64,000 nt of DNA from Zavarzinia aquatilis (GCF_003173035.1 NZ_QGLE01000001.1:620001-684000); one strand, 5' to 3'. Shown: positions 44,921 through 54,913, counted from the first letter of the stretch. Program-made: numbers and translations. The notes: generated by a model from the sequence alone, not told the origin.

Positions 44921-46828
44921 ATGAGCAACGCCGCCCAGGCCAAGCCGAACGGCGAACAAGGCGCCGACAACGGCAAACGCCGCTTCTGGGCGCTGACGCT
45001 CGGCAGCGTCGGTGTCGTCTACGGCGATATCGGTACCAGCCCGCTTTACGCCTTCCGCGAGGCTCTGGCCCATACCGCCAGCCGCGAGGCGATCACCGAG
45101 CCGATGGTGCTGGGCGTCCTGTCACTGATCCTGTGGTCGCTGATCCTGATCGTCTGCGCCAAATATGTCCTGATCGTGCTGCGCGCCGACAACAACGGCG
45201 AAGGCGGCGCTCTGTCGCTGATGGCGCTGGCGCGCCGGGCGATGGCGCGGCGCAGCGGCTTCGTTCTCGGTTTCGGCGTCGTCGGCGCCGCGCTGTTTTA
45301 CGGCGATGCGGCGATCACGCCCGCGATCTCGGTCCTGTCCTCGGTCGAGGGTCTGAAGCTGGTCACGCCCATCTTCGATCCTTACGTCGTTCCCATCACC
45401 ATCGGCATCATCCTCGGCCTGTTCCTGGTGCAGAGCCGGGGCACGGCCAAGGTGGCCGTGCTGTTCGGCCCGATCACAGTGGTCTGGTTCCTCGCCCTCG
45501 CGGCCGCGGGGGCTAGTCACATCGCGGACGAGCCCGCCGTACTGAAGGCCTTCAATCCGCTTTATGGCGTCGAATTCCTGATCCAGCATCGGACGGTCGG
45601 TTTCATCGCCCTCGGCTCCGTGCTGCTGGCGGCGACGGGGGCGGAATCGCTTTATGCCGACCTCGGGCATTTCGGGCGTAAGCCCATTCAGGTCGCCTGG
45701 CTCGGTCTCGTCTTTCCGGCGCTGACCCTCAACTACCTCGGTCAGGGCGCCCTCGTCCTGTCCAACCCGGAAGCGGCCGAAAATCCCTTCTTCCTGCTGG
45801 TGCCCGAGTGGGGGCTGGTGCCCCTCGTCCTTCTCGCGACGGCAGCAACCACCATCGCATCGCAGGCGGTGATCACCGGCGCCTTCTCCCTGACCCGTCA
45901 GGCCATCCAGCTCGGCATCCTGCCGCGCATGGAAATCCGCCACACCTCGGGCGAACACGCCGGGCAGATCTATCTGCCACGGGTGAACAAGCTGATGATG
46001 GCCGCGGTCATCATTCTTGTCCTGGCGTTCCAGGAATCCGGCCGTCTGGCGGCGGCCTATGGCATTGCCATCACCGGTTGCATGGTCGTCACCTCGCTGC
46101 TGCTCTTCGTCGTGATGCGCACGCGCTGGCGCTGGCCACTTGCCCTGTCGATCCTGGTCATGACGCCGTTCATGACCATCGAACTCGCCTTCATGATCGC
46201 CAATCTGCTGAAAGTCGCCGACGGTGGCTGGGTGCCGCTGGTCATGGCCAGCAGCCTGATCGTCCTGATGATCACCTGGATCAAGGGCACCGCGATCCTG
46301 GCCGAGAAATCGCGCCGCGACAGCCTGCCGCTGCTCGACGTCGTCGCCATGCTGGAAAAGAGCCACCCGCATCAGGTGCCCGGCACGGCCATGTTCCTGA
46401 CCTCGACCCCCAACGTCGCCCCGGTCGCCCTGATGCACAACCTGAAGCACAACAAGGTGCTGCACGACCAGAATGTCATCGTCACCATCGAGGCGGCGCA
46501 GGAGCCCTATATCGACCCCGAATCCCGGGTCTCGGTGCAGTCGCTCAGCCCCCGGGTGATGATGATGCGGGTTTCCTACGGCTATATGGAAAGCCCGAAC
46601 CTGCCGAAGGCTCTCGCCGCCGCCCGCAAGCTCGGCCTCAAATACGACATCATGAGCACCTCCTTCTTCCTCGGAAGGCGCTCGCTGCGGGCGAGCCCCC
46701 GGGGCGGCATGCCGCTGTGGCAGGACCGGCTCTATATCTCCCTTGCCCGCAACGCCTCGGACGCCACGGAATTCTTCCAGATCCCGTCCGACCGGGTGAT
46801 CGAGCTCGGCACCCAGATGACGATCTGA
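44921..46828 (+). CDS. kup: KUP-family potassium transporter
   Basis: A 635-residue membrane protein for K+ uptake, probably as a K+/H+ symporter. The N-terminal [20 protein letters not shown] (about 27-46) and [12 protein letters not shown]-like motif, here [19 protein letters not shown], are family signatures. About twelve hydrophobic segments lie in the first 430 residues, followed by a soluble C-terminal domain. The ATG has a GGAGCAAG upstream. The SpoU-type methyltransferase gene follows after 4 bp. Confidence 0.95.
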   Translation: MSNAAQAKPNGEQGADNGKRRFWALTLGSVGVVYGDIGTSPLYAFREALAHTASREAITEPMVLGVLSLILWSLILIVCAKYVLIVLRADNNGEGGALSLMALARRAMARRSGFVLGFGVVGAALFYGDAAITPAISVLSSVEGLKLVTPIFDPYVVPITIGIILGLFLVQSRGTAKVAVLFGPITVVWFLALAAAGASHIADEPAVLKAFNPLYGVEFLIQHRTVGFIALGSVLLAATGAESLYADLGHFGRKPIQVAWLGLVFPALTLNYLGQGALVLSNPEAAENPFFLLVPEWGLVPLVLLATAATTIASQAVITGAFSLTRQAIQLGILPRMEIRHTSGEHAGQIYLPRVNKLMMAAVIILVLAFQESGRLAAAYGIAITGCMVVTSLLLFVVMRTRWRWPLALSILVMTPFMTIELAFMIANLLKVADGGWVPLVMASSLIVLMITWIKGTAILAEKSRRDSLPLLDVVAMLEKSHPHQVPGTAMFLTSTPNVAPVALMHNLKHNKVLHDQNVIVTIEAAQEPYIDPESRVSVQSLSPRVMMMRVSYGYMESPNLPKALAAARKLGLKYDIMSTSFFLGRRSLRASPRGGMPLWQDRLYISLARNASDATEFFQIPSDRVIELGTQMTI

Positions 46829-46832
46829 GGCG

Positions 46833-47597
46833 ATGCGCACGATCGCCATCGACAGCGCCCAGAACGAGCGTTTCCGCACCTGGGAAAAGCTGCTGGACGG
46901 GCGCGGCATCCGCAAGCACGGCGCCTTCCTGCTCGCCGGGCGGAAGACCGTGCCGGAGGCGCTGCGCGCGGGGCCCGGCCGCTTCACCGCCGTGCTGGCG
47001 CCGGATACGCCGGCCCTCGAAACCCTCGATCCGCTGTTGCCGGAGGGTATCGCCCGCCACGTCCTCGCCCGCCCGCTGTTCGAGCGGCTGGACGTCTCGG
47101 GCACCGGCCTGCCGATCCTCGTCGGCACCGTGCCGGAGATGCCCGCCATCGACCCGGCGACAGCGCCGCAGGGGCTGGAACTCGTCTGCGCCCTCGGCGA
47201 TCCGGCCAATCTGGGCGCCCTGCTGCGCAGCGCCGCCGCCTTTGGGGTGCGCCGGGTGCTGCTGCTGCCCGATTGCGCCCATCCGTTTCATCCGAAATGC
47301 CTGCGCGCCGCCGCCAATGCCGTGTTCCGGCTGGAATTCCGCCGTCTCGCCGGCTGGAAGGCGCTGGACGGCGCGACCGGTCCGCTCTTCGCGCTCGACG
47401 GCGGCGGCCACGATCTGACCGTCTTCGCCTGGCCGGACGACCTCCGCCTCGTCCTCGGCGAGGAAGGTCAGGGCCTGCCCGACAGCCTCGCCGCCCGGCG
47501 GCTGGCGATCCCGACCAGCGGCGCCGTCGAATCCCTCAACGCCACCGTCGCCGCCTCAATCGCCCTGCAACACTGGTTCAGCCGCCGATCCGCCTGA
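46833..47597 (+). CDS. TrmH/SpoU-family RNA 2'-O-methyltransferase
   Basis: A 254-residue SPOUT-fold methyltransferase. The three family motifs are GDPANLGALLRSAAAFG (motif 1), LVLGEEGQGLP (motif 2) and SGAVESLNATVAASI (motif 3), which form the knotted SAM site. The N-terminal RNA-binding part (FLLAGRKTVPEAL) is a SpoU substrate-binding domain. It may act on 23S rRNA or tRNA, but the target nucleotide cannot be predicted. Its 3' end overlaps the convergent membrane-protein gene by 20 bp. Confidence 0.88.
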   Translation: MRTIAIDSAQNERFRTWEKLLDGRGIRKHGAFLLAGRKTVPEALRAGPGRFTAVLAPDTPALETLDPLLPEGIARHVLARPLFERLDVSGTGLPILVGTVPEMPAIDPATAPQGLELVCALGDPANLGALLRSAAAFGVRRVLLLPDCAHPFHPKCLRAAANAVFRLEFRRLAGWKALDGATGPLFALDGGGHDLTVFAWPDDLRLVLGEEGQGLPDSLAARRLAIPTSGAVESLNATVAASIALQHWFSRRSA

Positions 47598-48564
47598 GCG
47601 GGCTGCGGGGACGAGACACCGGCGCGCGCCTCGGCCGGCGCAGACGGATCGCGGCCCCGAAACCGGCGATGCCGCCGAAGAGCGCGACCCCCAAACCGAT
47701 GCCGACACCGCTCAGCGGCCTCAGTGGCCAGCTCACCAGGCGCGCATCGTCGCCCGGAAAGATCGTCACCCGCACCTCCTGCCCCGGTTGCAGGGGCAGC
47801 GGCGGGGTCTCGCCCGGCAGCGCCAGCACCGCGTCCAGCCCGCGAAGCGCTTGCGGCGCGCTCCGTGTCGCCAGGCTCACGGAGATTTCTGGCCTCAGCA
47901 GCTGGGGCCGGCTGGGCGCCGCGCTGACGAGACTTTGCCGGCGCCAGCCCGCGTACTCGACGACGGCGGTCTGAACGTCAGAGGTGAAACGGTCGAGCAG
48001 GCGGACCGGTCTCTCGGTCGCGAAAGACCAGGCGATACCAAGGCCGAGAACGACCGACAGCGCCCCGACCCCGACGGCATAGAGACGCAGCGGCAGGCGC
48101 AAATCACGGCTCGACGACGTCGCGACGGCCAGCAGCACGGTCACGCCGACCGGCAGCATCAACAGGAAAATGGCGAGCGCGAACAGACCGCCGGCGAGCT
48201 GGAACAGGGAGACCGTTCCCCGATAGGCGATATCGGGCCGTTCCGGGTCGAAGCGGACTTCCATGAAGCCATCCTCGATCTCGTCGCCCAGCACACGTGC
48301 GACATCGGCCAGCGATTGTTCCCACTCATAGCCAAGGACTTTGGCCTCCGTCCCGACATTCACAACGTCGATATCCAGCCGATAACTCTCGTAATTGGCT
48401 TTCTGCGAAACGAGGCGCGCGTCTGCGAACCAGACTTGCGTCTGCTCGCGAGGCAGCAGAAGCGTGGCCGGCGGCGCGTCGCCGAACCCCGCCAGAAACC
48501 ACCAGGCGACAAAGGCGGCGATGGCCGCGATCAGCAGCGGGATAGCGGTAAAGACTCGCGTCAT
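47578..48564 (-). CDS. DUF3592-like membrane protein
   Basis: A 328-residue protein with an N-terminal transmembrane segment (about 7-27), a periplasmic domain (YRLDIDVVNVGTEAKVLGY and VRFDPERPDIAYRG resemble DUF3592 proteins), two further hydrophobic segments (about 122-147 and 161-180), a second soluble domain and a last transmembrane segment before a basic tail. No enzymatic motif is seen. It lies 5 bp downstream of another uncharacterised secreted protein, probably as an operon. Confidence 0.65.
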   Translation of the reverse strand: MTRVFTAIPLLIAAIAAFVAWWFLAGFGDAPPATLLLPREQTQVWFADARLVSQKANYESYRLDIDVVNVGTEAKVLGYEWEQSLADVARVLGDEIEDGFMEVRFDPERPDIAYRGTVSLFQLAGGLFALAIFLLMLPVGVTVLLAVATSSSRDLRLPLRLYAVGVGALSVVLGLGIAWSFATERPVRLLDRFTSDVQTAVVEYAGWRRQSLVSAAPSRPQLLRPEISVSLATRSAPQALRGLDAVLALPGETPPLPLQPGQEVRVTIFPGDDARLVSWPLRPLSGVGIGLGVALFGGIAGFGAAIRLRRPRRAPVSRPRSPLRRIGG

Positions 48565-48569
48565 CGGAC

Positions 48570-49079
48570 TTACACGCCGTCGATGCAGGCAAGCGCGGCG
48601 GCGACATCGGTCAGGCGGCAGGTCGTCCGGACTTCCTCGCCCTGCGGCGCCTTGCGCGCGAAGGTGATCGACAGCACTCGCCCCTCCCCGTCGGTTTCCG
48701 CCGCCCGGACGACCACGCCCGGATTATCCACCGGCAGCACCATGCCACCGCTCGGTGTCAGCGCGACAAGAAGCGAGATCGCCTGATCGTCCCCGGCGAC
48801 GATCAGCGCCGCGCCGCCCGCCGCGTCATCGAGGGGCAAAGGCGAGAACAACCGCGGACACCCCTCGACCGCCGCCGACCCCAGCTCACCGCCATAGCGG
48901 TCGAACAGGCTCAATCGGCCCAGATCATTGGCAGCGCATGTCATCCTGGCCTGGCCGAGCATGCTTCCGCCCGGCCTGCCCAACGACCATGTCTCGTCGG
49001 CCAGCGCGCTTTGACCGACGACTACCGTCAGCGCCATGCCGGCCCCGACAAGGCGAGCCATTCCCACGATCCTGCGCAT
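48570..49079 (-). CDS. Uncharacterised secreted protein
   Basis: A 169-residue protein with a signal peptide (about 1-27, ending SALADE) and four cysteines (Cys48, 74, 154 and 164 approximately), likely two disulfides in the periplasm. No family is recognised. GGGTGAA precedes the ATG. It is co-directional with the DUF3592-like gene 5 bp downstream, so the two may act together in the envelope. Confidence 0.6.
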   Translation of the reverse strand: MRRIVGMARLVGAGMALTVVVGQSALADETWSLGRPGGSMLGQARMTCAANDLGRLSLFDRYGGELGSAAVEGCPRLFSPLPLDDAAGGAALIVAGDDQAISLLVALTPSGGMVLPVDNPGVVVRAAETDGEGRVLSITFARKAPQGEEVRTTCRLTDVAAALACIDGV

Positions 49080-49185
49080 TCAATTCACCCGATCAGCCAT
49101 GCAAGGCTTGGACTTGCGGCCTTGCCGCAGTTGGTCCAAACCCTGTGGCACACACTAGCCGCTTCGAGACTCGAAGGAAGTGACC

Positions 49186-50310
49186 ATGACCACCGCCCCC
49201 ATCCCCTTCATCGACCTGCAGTCCCAGCGCCTCGCCATGGGTGCCGCCGTCGACGAGGCGATTTTGAAGGTGGTGCATTCCGGCGCCTATATCATGGGGC
49301 CGGAGGTGACCGAACTCGAGAAGCAGCTCGGCGAATTTTGCGGCGCGAAGCATGTCCTGTCCTGCGCCAATGGCACCGATGCCCTCGGCCTTGTGTTGAT
49401 GGCGAAGGGTGTCGGGCCGGGCGATGCCGTCTTCGTGCCCGCCTTCACCTTCGTCGCCACCGCCGAAGTGGTGGCCTGGGTCGGGGCGACGCCGGTCTTC
49501 GTCGATGTGCTCGAAGACACGTTCAACATGGACCCGGCCCATCTCGCCGCCTCGATCAAATGGGCGCGGAACAATGGCCTGCGCCCCGTCGCGGTCATTC
49601 CCGTCGACCTGTTCGGCCAGCCCGCCGATTATCAGGCCATCCTGCCCATCGCCGAGGCGGAAGGCCTGTGGCTGATGTCCGACGCGGCGCAGAGCTTCGG
49701 CGCCAAGCTGAACAACCGCGCCGTCGGCACTTATGGTGTCGCCACGGCGACCAGTTTCTTCCCGGCGAAGCCCCTTGGCTGCTATGGCGACGGCGGCGCC
49801 GTCTTCACCGACGATGACGAGCTGATCGAAATCCTGCGCTCGGTCCGCATCCACGGTCAGGGCAGCGACAAATACGAGAATGTCCGCATCGGCATCAACG
49901 GCCGCCTCGACACCATCCAGGCCGCCGTTCTGATCGAGAAGCTGAAAATCTTCCCGGCCGAGATCGAGGCCCGCCAGCGTGTCGCCGACCGCTATAACGA
50001 AGGCCTGCAGGATGTCGCCAAGGTGCCGCGCCTGATGGCGGGCGCGACCAGCGTCTGGGCGCAATATACCTTGCTGCTGGAAGACCGCGCCAAGGTCGCC
50101 GCCGCCTGCAAGGAAGCCGGCGTGCCGACCGCGATCTATTACCCGATCCCGCTCAGCCATCAGGAAGGCTACAAGCATTTCCCGACTGGCCCCGGCGGCG
50201 TGCCGGTGTCGGAGCGGCTCTCGGCCCAGGTGCTCAGCCTGCCGATGCATCCCTATCTGACCGAAGAAGCGCAGGACCGCATCATCGCCGCCGTCCGCTC
50301 GGCGGCCTGA
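49186..50310 (+). CDS. DegT/DnrJ/EryC1/StrS-family sugar aminotransferase
   Basis: A 374-residue PLP enzyme that transaminates a keto group of a nucleotide sugar. The PLP lysine is Lys195 in SFFPAKPLGCYGDGGA, with Asp166 in LMSDAAQSFGA and SCANGTDAL (59-67) for phosphate binding. It resembles WbpE-type enzymes that act on UDP-3-keto-GlcNAcA, so it may supply an amino sugar for surface polysaccharide; the exact substrate is unknown. The ATG at 49186 has AAGGAAG seven bases upstream. It is not adjacent to the rhamnose operon. Confidence 0.9.
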   Translation: MTTAPIPFIDLQSQRLAMGAAVDEAILKVVHSGAYIMGPEVTELEKQLGEFCGAKHVLSCANGTDALGLVLMAKGVGPGDAVFVPAFTFVATAEVVAWVGATPVFVDVLEDTFNMDPAHLAASIKWARNNGLRPVAVIPVDLFGQPADYQAILPIAEAEGLWLMSDAAQSFGAKLNNRAVGTYGVATATSFFPAKPLGCYGDGGAVFTDDDELIEILRSVRIHGQGSDKYENVRIGINGRLDTIQAAVLIEKLKIFPAEIEARQRVADRYNEGLQDVAKVPRLMAGATSVWAQYTLLLEDRAKVAAACKEAGVPTAIYYPIPLSHQEGYKHFPTGPGGVPVSERLSAQVLSLPMHPYLTEEAQDRIIAAVRSAA

Positions 50311-50311
50311 A

Positions 50312-50353
50312 CAAAAACAGCAAAAGAAAAGGCGGGAGGTCGAACCTCCCGCC
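50312..50353 (-). terminator. Strong hairpin terminator between converging genes
   Basis: A perfect 10-bp stem GGCGGGAGGT / ACCTCCCGCC with loop CGA (50331-50353). On the minus strand it is followed by TTTTCTTTTGCTGTTTTT, a near-ideal T tract, so it mainly ends transcripts from the two-component operon; it may also serve the plus-strand aminotransferase gene. Confidence 0.85.
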
Positions 50354-50619
50354 CACGTTGGCACCTGCCGCCCACCGATGGCCTTGGCCGCCCCCCGGCA
50401 GCCAGCTCTGTCCTCACGCGGGGGCATCGCGCCCGGACAGGCTTTCGACATCATGGCTTCGAGGATCGGCTTTCCTTGCCCCCCGGCACAGGAAAGCGGC
50501 GTCGATCGACCCGGCACCACGATGCGAAACGGCACATCGATGGCAGGCAGTTCTGCCGAAATTGAAGCTACGCCAGGCCGCGCCGCGCCGGTATCCCCGG
50601 AACAGGGGTATTCAGGGGG
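50354..50619. other. Non-coding tail of the two-component operon
   Basis: A 266-bp stretch between the regulator stop and the 50331-50353 terminator. It contains an interrupted inverted repeat, AGC-T-CTGTCC (50404-50413) with GGACAG-GCT (50435-50443), enclosing a GCG/CGC stem. No gene or known RNA class is recognised; the repeat could be a processing or extra termination structure. Confidence 0.4.
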
Positions 50620-51297
50620 TCAGACCAGGCCGCGCCGGGCCGCCTCCAGCGCCGCTTCGGCCCGCGACGAGACCTGCAGCTTGCGATAGATGCTCTTCAC
50701 ATAGCCGGCCACCGTCTGGTCGGCGAGACCGAGCACGCCCGCCGCCTCGCCGACCCGAAGACCCCGGCCGATCAGTTGCAGCACCTCGATTTCCCGCTTG
50801 GTCAGGGCGACCTCGTCGAGCATCGGCGCCGGCATCGCCGTGGGCGAGGACACGCGGAAATGACCCAGCATCCGCCGCGCGATGGAGGGCGACAACGGCG
50901 GCTCGCCCTGACGCATCCGGCGCAGATAGCGGCCGAGGACACCAGCATCGAGATCCTTGAGCAGATAGCCCTGCGCCCCGGCGGCCAGCGCCTCGAACAG
51001 ATGGGCATCGTCGTCGAAGATGGTTGTCACCACCGGCATCACCCTTGGATAACCCCCGGCGAGCAGATGCAGAAGCTCGATACCCGAGCCGTCCGGCAGC
51101 GCGAGATCGACAAGCGCGATGGCCGCGCTTTCCGCCTGCAGATGGCCGGCGATCCAGCCCCGCGCCGCGCCCAGGGTCTCGAAGGCATGAATGTCGATGC
51201 CCGGAAAGGTCTCGTGCAACACCGCGACCAGGGCGGCGCGCGTGTCCGGCTGATCCTCGATCACAAGGCCGAGGCGATAAGGGCCATCCGGCGTCAC
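50620..51297 (-). CDS. NarL/LuxR-family response regulator
   Basis: A 225-residue DNA-binding regulator. Receiver phosphorylation site Asp64 lies in ALVDLALPDGSG, with acidic Glu14-Asp15 in LVIEDQPD. The C-terminal GerE-type helix-turn-helix (about 160-222, LTKREIEVLQLIGRG...VAGYVKSIYRKLQV) is typical of the NarL group. Start overlaps the histidine kinase stop as ATGA, so the pair is co-translated and should form one two-component system. Confidence 0.93.
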   Translation of the reverse strand: MTPDGPYRLGLVIEDQPDTRAALVAVLHETFPGIDIHAFETLGAARGWIAGHLQAESAAIALVDLALPDGSGIELLHLLAGGYPRVMPVVTTIFDDDAHLFEALAAGAQGYLLKDLDAGVLGRYLRRMRQGEPPLSPSIARRMLGHFRVSSPTAMPAPMLDEVALTKREIEVLQLIGRGLRVGEAAGVLGLADQTVAGYVKSIYRKLQVSSRAEAALEAARRGLV

Positions 51298-53510
51298 GCG
51301 GCGCCCGCCTTGGCGTGCAGCGGAATGGCGAGCGTGACCCGCGTTCCCGCCTCCACCGGCGGAAAGTCGATCCAGCCGCCGATGTCCCTCATGCGATCGG
51401 AGAGGTTGCGCAGGCCATTGCCCGAGCCCTTGCCACCAAGACCGACCCCGTCGTCGGCGATGCTGGCCCGCAGTCGCCGGTTATCCCAGTCGATGGCGAC
51501 GGAAATGCGCTGTGCGCTGGCGTGGCGCAGGCAGTTGCTGATCACTTCGCGCACCGCCGACACGAGGTGGCGGTACAGCGCGTAATCGACCATGACCTCG
51601 GGCAATTGCGCCTCGTCCGCCAGCGGCCAGTCGAGGGCGAGGCCCGCCGCCTCGACCCGTTGCGCTGTCTCGTGCCGAAGGTCGGCAAGGACCGACGACA
51701 GCGGCAGCCGGTCCCCGGCGAGGGCGCCGGCAATGGTCCTGATGTCGGCGATGGCCTCGCGCAGGATTTTCCGTGTCTCGCCGATATCGCCGCGATGCAG
51801 GCCCGACAGCAGGCGGGCGCCGACATCGTCGTGCAGATCGCGGGAAATGCGCTGCCGCTCCTCGGTCGCGCCCCGCTCATAGGCATGGCGCCCCACTTCG
51901 GCCTCGGCCAGCAGATGGGTGATCTGGCGGGCAAGGCCAAGATGAACGGGCGAGAACAGCGAGCGCCCGCCGAAGGGATGGCGCAGCATCAGCGCCGGCC
52001 CGTCGGCGGTCGGCGGCAGCCGCATTTCGGTGCCATCGTTCAGCAGGCGGACAGTGCCGACCGGATCGCGGATCGACTGGACCTCGAGCGGATCGAACAG
52101 CCGGACCAGCAGCTTCTGCCAACGCCCCGCCCGCTCGGCCGGAGAAGCGGAAAAGGCGACCTCGACCACAGCACGGAACAATTCCGCTTCCGGCATCCGC
52201 TTTCGCGCCACCGTGCGCCGCCACAGGTAATCGCGCAGCGGCAGATAAAGGAAGGCGACAAGGATGAGCGAAAGACCCAGCGACGACTCGTGACCGAGCT
52301 GCAGCAGATAGATGAGGCCGGCGTCGAGCAACAGCATGGCGAAGACCGCGCCGCCATAGAACAGCACCCGGAATGACCATTCGCCGATGGCGAACAGCCG
52401 GTAGCGCCGAAGCCCGAGCGCGATGCCGAGATAGATCAGCAGGAAGAAGCCGAAGGCGTAACCCTGGGACATCACGGGTTCGAATCCCGACAGTGCCGGG
52501 GCCGCGATCACCAGGATGAAACAGCCGGCACCGATCGAAATCGTCAGCCCCAGCCAGCGCAGCGCCGCCCGCGCCGCCGCGTCGCGCCGGGTCGCGAACC
52601 ATTGGGTGGCGACAAAGGCGACGATCATCGCCATGGTCGCCGCGATGGGGACATAGCGCAGCAGGCTCTGGTTCTCCGGCACCCGCAGCACGTCGAGCAC
52701 GACCACGGGCACCAGCACGGCTGGAATGGCCAGCAGGAGCGCGGGCCGGACCAGCGGCCTGGGGTAAAGCAGGAACAGGGCCATGGCTGTGCCGCCGAAG
52801 CCGAGCGAGCCGACGAAATTCAGTGCCGAGAGGACGCGGAACAGGTCACTGCCGATGGCGAGTTCGCGCGAACTGTAGATCGCCGCCGCATGGGCCGACA
52901 GCACCATGGCGATACCGCTGATCATGAACAGGCGGGGCGGCCAGTCCCGCGGCCGGATGGCATAGACCCAGCCGCAAATCAGCAGCGACCCGGCGCCAGT
53001 CAGCAATTGCACCCAGAAATCGGCCGGAAGATCCTGCAACGGCCGGTCGGTGGGGCGCACCGTCACGACCTGCCCGCCGTCGAGACCGATGGCGATCTCC
53101 CCGCCATGCAGCATGGCGGACAGCTGATCCTGGCGGTGCAGGAAACGCTCCACCTCGGCATAGGTGCCGAGGACGTCGGGTTCGTGAATGATGTCGCCGG
53201 CTTCGAGGGCGATCGGGGCGCCGGTCGCACCGCGCAGGGTGACCACGCGACTGCCCGGCCGGATGGCGGCGCCGGGTCCATCTTCAGTGACCTCGGTGAC
53301 GACGACGCCGCCGTCGGCCGTTTCGCCGAAGCGAAGCCCCAGCCACGGCTGATGAAGCGAAAGAACGAGGGTGACGACGATGGCGGCAAGGCAGAGGCCG
53401 ACGATGCCCAGCATGTAAAGCGCCGGCCTATGGGCTGCCCCTGCAACGGATTCAGCGGACGACAGCACCGGGGCCTCGGCCCCCTCGACATGCTCCGCCC
53501 CGACGGACAT
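51294..53510 (-). CDS. ComP-like membrane sensor histidine kinase
   Basis: A 738-residue kinase. An N-terminal transmembrane segment is followed by a periplasmic PDZ-like region (VVVTEVTEDGPGAAIRPGSR), then about eight hydrophobic segments (about 165-410), then a HisKA_3-type dimerisation domain with His560 in ERQRISRDLHDDVGARL and a HATPase domain (NCLRHASAQ, DDGVGL, GNGLRNL). This layout resembles ComP of Bacillus, which senses peptide pheromone; the ligand here is unknown. ATG 53510 is preferred because AAGGG lies ten bases upstream; ATG 53519 has it only one base away. Confidence 0.9.
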   Translation of the reverse strand: MSVGAEHVEGAEAPVLSSAESVAGAAHRPALYMLGIVGLCLAAIVVTLVLSLHQPWLGLRFGETADGGVVVTEVTEDGPGAAIRPGSRVVTLRGATGAPIALEAGDIIHEPDVLGTYAEVERFLHRQDQLSAMLHGGEIAIGLDGGQVVTVRPTDRPLQDLPADFWVQLLTGAGSLLICGWVYAIRPRDWPPRLFMISGIAMVLSAHAAAIYSSRELAIGSDLFRVLSALNFVGSLGFGGTAMALFLLYPRPLVRPALLLAIPAVLVPVVVLDVLRVPENQSLLRYVPIAATMAMIVAFVATQWFATRRDAAARAALRWLGLTISIGAGCFILVIAAPALSGFEPVMSQGYAFGFFLLIYLGIALGLRRYRLFAIGEWSFRVLFYGGAVFAMLLLDAGLIYLLQLGHESSLGLSLILVAFLYLPLRDYLWRRTVARKRMPEAELFRAVVEVAFSASPAERAGRWQKLLVRLFDPLEVQSIRDPVGTVRLLNDGTEMRLPPTADGPALMLRHPFGGRSLFSPVHLGLARQITHLLAEAEVGRHAYERGATEERQRISRDLHDDVGARLLSGLHRGDIGETRKILREAIADIRTIAGALAGDRLPLSSVLADLRHETAQRVEAAGLALDWPLADEAQLPEVMVDYALYRHLVSAVREVISNCLRHASAQRISVAIDWDNRRLRASIADDGVGLGGKGSGNGLRNLSDRMRDIGGWIDFPPVEAGTRVTLAIPLHAKAGAA

Positions 53511-53579
53511 CGACTTCATGCCCTTGTCTTACAATGAATTTTCCCTCATGGGCAGGGTCTAGAAGGCCTTGCCCCCGCC

Positions 53580-53939
53580 TTAACTGGCGAGGGCGCTGCG
53601 CACGGTTTCGACCAGCTCCTCGGAAGCGACCGGCTTTCCCAGAATATGGGATGTCAAGGGGCGCAGATCGTCCATCGACTGGGGCGCATTGGCACTGACC
53701 ACGACGACAGGCACGCCAAGATCCTGTACCAGATGCCTCGTGGCGTGAACGCCGTCGATATCGCCCTTCAGCCGGATGTCCATCAGGGCGAGATCGGGCC
53801 TCTCCTCGGCGGCGAGGCGCATGGCGACGCGGGCGTCGTCGACCGGGCCGATCACTTCGTAACCGGCATCGGTCAGCACGGAATCGAGATAGAAGGCAAT
53901 GAAAGCCTCGTCCTCGACCACCAGAATGCGTTGCGCCAT
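53580..53939 (-). CDS. Stand-alone response regulator receiver
   Basis: A 119-residue single receiver domain. Phosphorylation site Asp54 in LALMDIRLKGDIDGV, acidic Asp10-Glu11, Ser83 in VVSANA and Lys102 in LGKPVASEELV are visible. No output domain follows. It is encoded 70 bp upstream of the ComP-like kinase on the same strand, so it may be a second target or phosphate sink of that kinase; the DIRLxGxxDG style is also common in alphaproteobacterial stress-signalling receivers. Confidence 0.88.
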   Translation of the reverse strand: MAQRILVVEDEAFIAFYLDSVLTDAGYEVIGPVDDARVAMRLAAEERPDLALMDIRLKGDIDGVHATRHLVQDLGVPVVVVSANAPQSMDDLRPLTSHILGKPVASEELVETVRSALAS

Positions 53940-54129
53940 CTTTGCAGTCCCGTTAGTCCGGCCGCACTGGCCGTCGCTTGCGGGATGAAATGCGGCGAAG
54001 CTGCGGCAAGTTCCCGTCCGCCCGACGCACGCGCCCATGTGTTGCACGCAAACCTCACTTTCCCGTCCCCGCGGGGGTGGAGCGCCGGGCCGGACTCGGC
54101 AATACTGCCGCCATCGCCCACTGACGCCG

Positions 54130-54912
54130 GTGTCCTCCGACTTGTCCAGCGAACCGACTTCCGCCCTCCCGCTGCGCAATGCCCCGCTCCGCATTGCCAT
54201 GTGGTCCGGTCCCCGCAACATCTCGACCGCCATGATGCGCGCCTTCGAGAACCGGGCCGATACCACCGTGGTCGACGAGCCGCTCTACGGTCATTACCTG
54301 GCGGCGACCGGGATCGAGCATCCGGGCCGGGACGCGATCGTCGCCGCCATGAACTGCGACTGGCGCGCGGTCGTGCGCGACCTGACCGAAGCCCCCATCG
54401 CCCGTGGCACCGTGCATTACCAGAAGCACATGACCCACCACCTGCTGCCGGTCATCGACCGGGGCTGGCTCGACCGTGTGGTCAATTGCTTCCTGATCCG
54501 CGATCCGGCGGAAGTCGTCGCCTCCTATCTCGAGAAGCGCGACAGCGTCAGCCTCGCCGATATCGGCATCCGCGAGCAGGCGGAGATTTTCGAGCGTGCG
54601 GCCGACCGGCTCGGCCAAGCCCCGCCGGTGATCGAGGGGCGCGACATCCAGGCCGATCCCCGCGCCTTGCTGACCGCGCTTTGCGCCGCCATCGGCATTG
54701 CCTTCGATCCCGCGATGCTGTCCTGGCCCGCCGGCCGCAGGGCGACGGACGGGGTCTGGGCCCCGCACTGGTATGCCGCCGTCGAAGCCTCCACCGGCTT
54801 CGCCCCGCCCAGCCCGGCGAAACCGCCACCGCCCGGGCATGAAGCCCTGATCGACGAAGCCCGCCCCTATTACGAGCGCCTGCGCGCCCACCGCCTGACC
54901 GGAGCAGCATGA
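54130..54912 (+). CDS. Sulfotransferase-like protein
   Basis: A protein of about 260 residues with a sulfotransferase-type P-loop WSGPRNISTAMMRAFENR near the start (residues about 25-42), which binds the 5'-phosphosulfate of PAPS in true sulfotransferases. VVDEPLYGHYL and LIRDPAEVVASYLEKR (the 3'-phosphate loop) are also present. The start is uncertain: GTG 54130 is chosen, but the conserved part begins only near ATG 54199. It precedes the class IV aminotransferase gene by one base, so the two are clearly coupled. I recall the same two domains fused in a plant protein (Arabidopsis BCAT-like proteins). Function unknown. Confidence 0.72.
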   Translation: MSSDLSSEPTSALPLRNAPLRIAMWSGPRNISTAMMRAFENRADTTVVDEPLYGHYLAATGIEHPGRDAIVAAMNCDWRAVVRDLTEAPIARGTVHYQKHMTHHLLPVIDRGWLDRVVNCFLIRDPAEVVASYLEKRDSVSLADIGIREQAEIFERAADRLGQAPPVIEGRDIQADPRALLTALCAAIGIAFDPAMLSWPAGRRATDGVWAPHWYAAVEASTGFAPPSPAKPPPPGHEALIDEARPYYERLRAHRLTGAA

Positions 54913-54913
54913 C

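Noticed and set aside
45122-47209. A 695-codon minus-strand frame opposite kup and the SpoU gene
   Set aside because: Composition is Gln/Arg/His/Asp-rich as in antisense of GC-rich genes; it spans two good genes and has no motif.
50404-50443. Interrupted inverted repeat as a riboswitch or small RNA
   Set aside because: Pairing is short and interrupted, no known class matches, and it lies downstream of the two-component operon where a riboswitch would control nothing.
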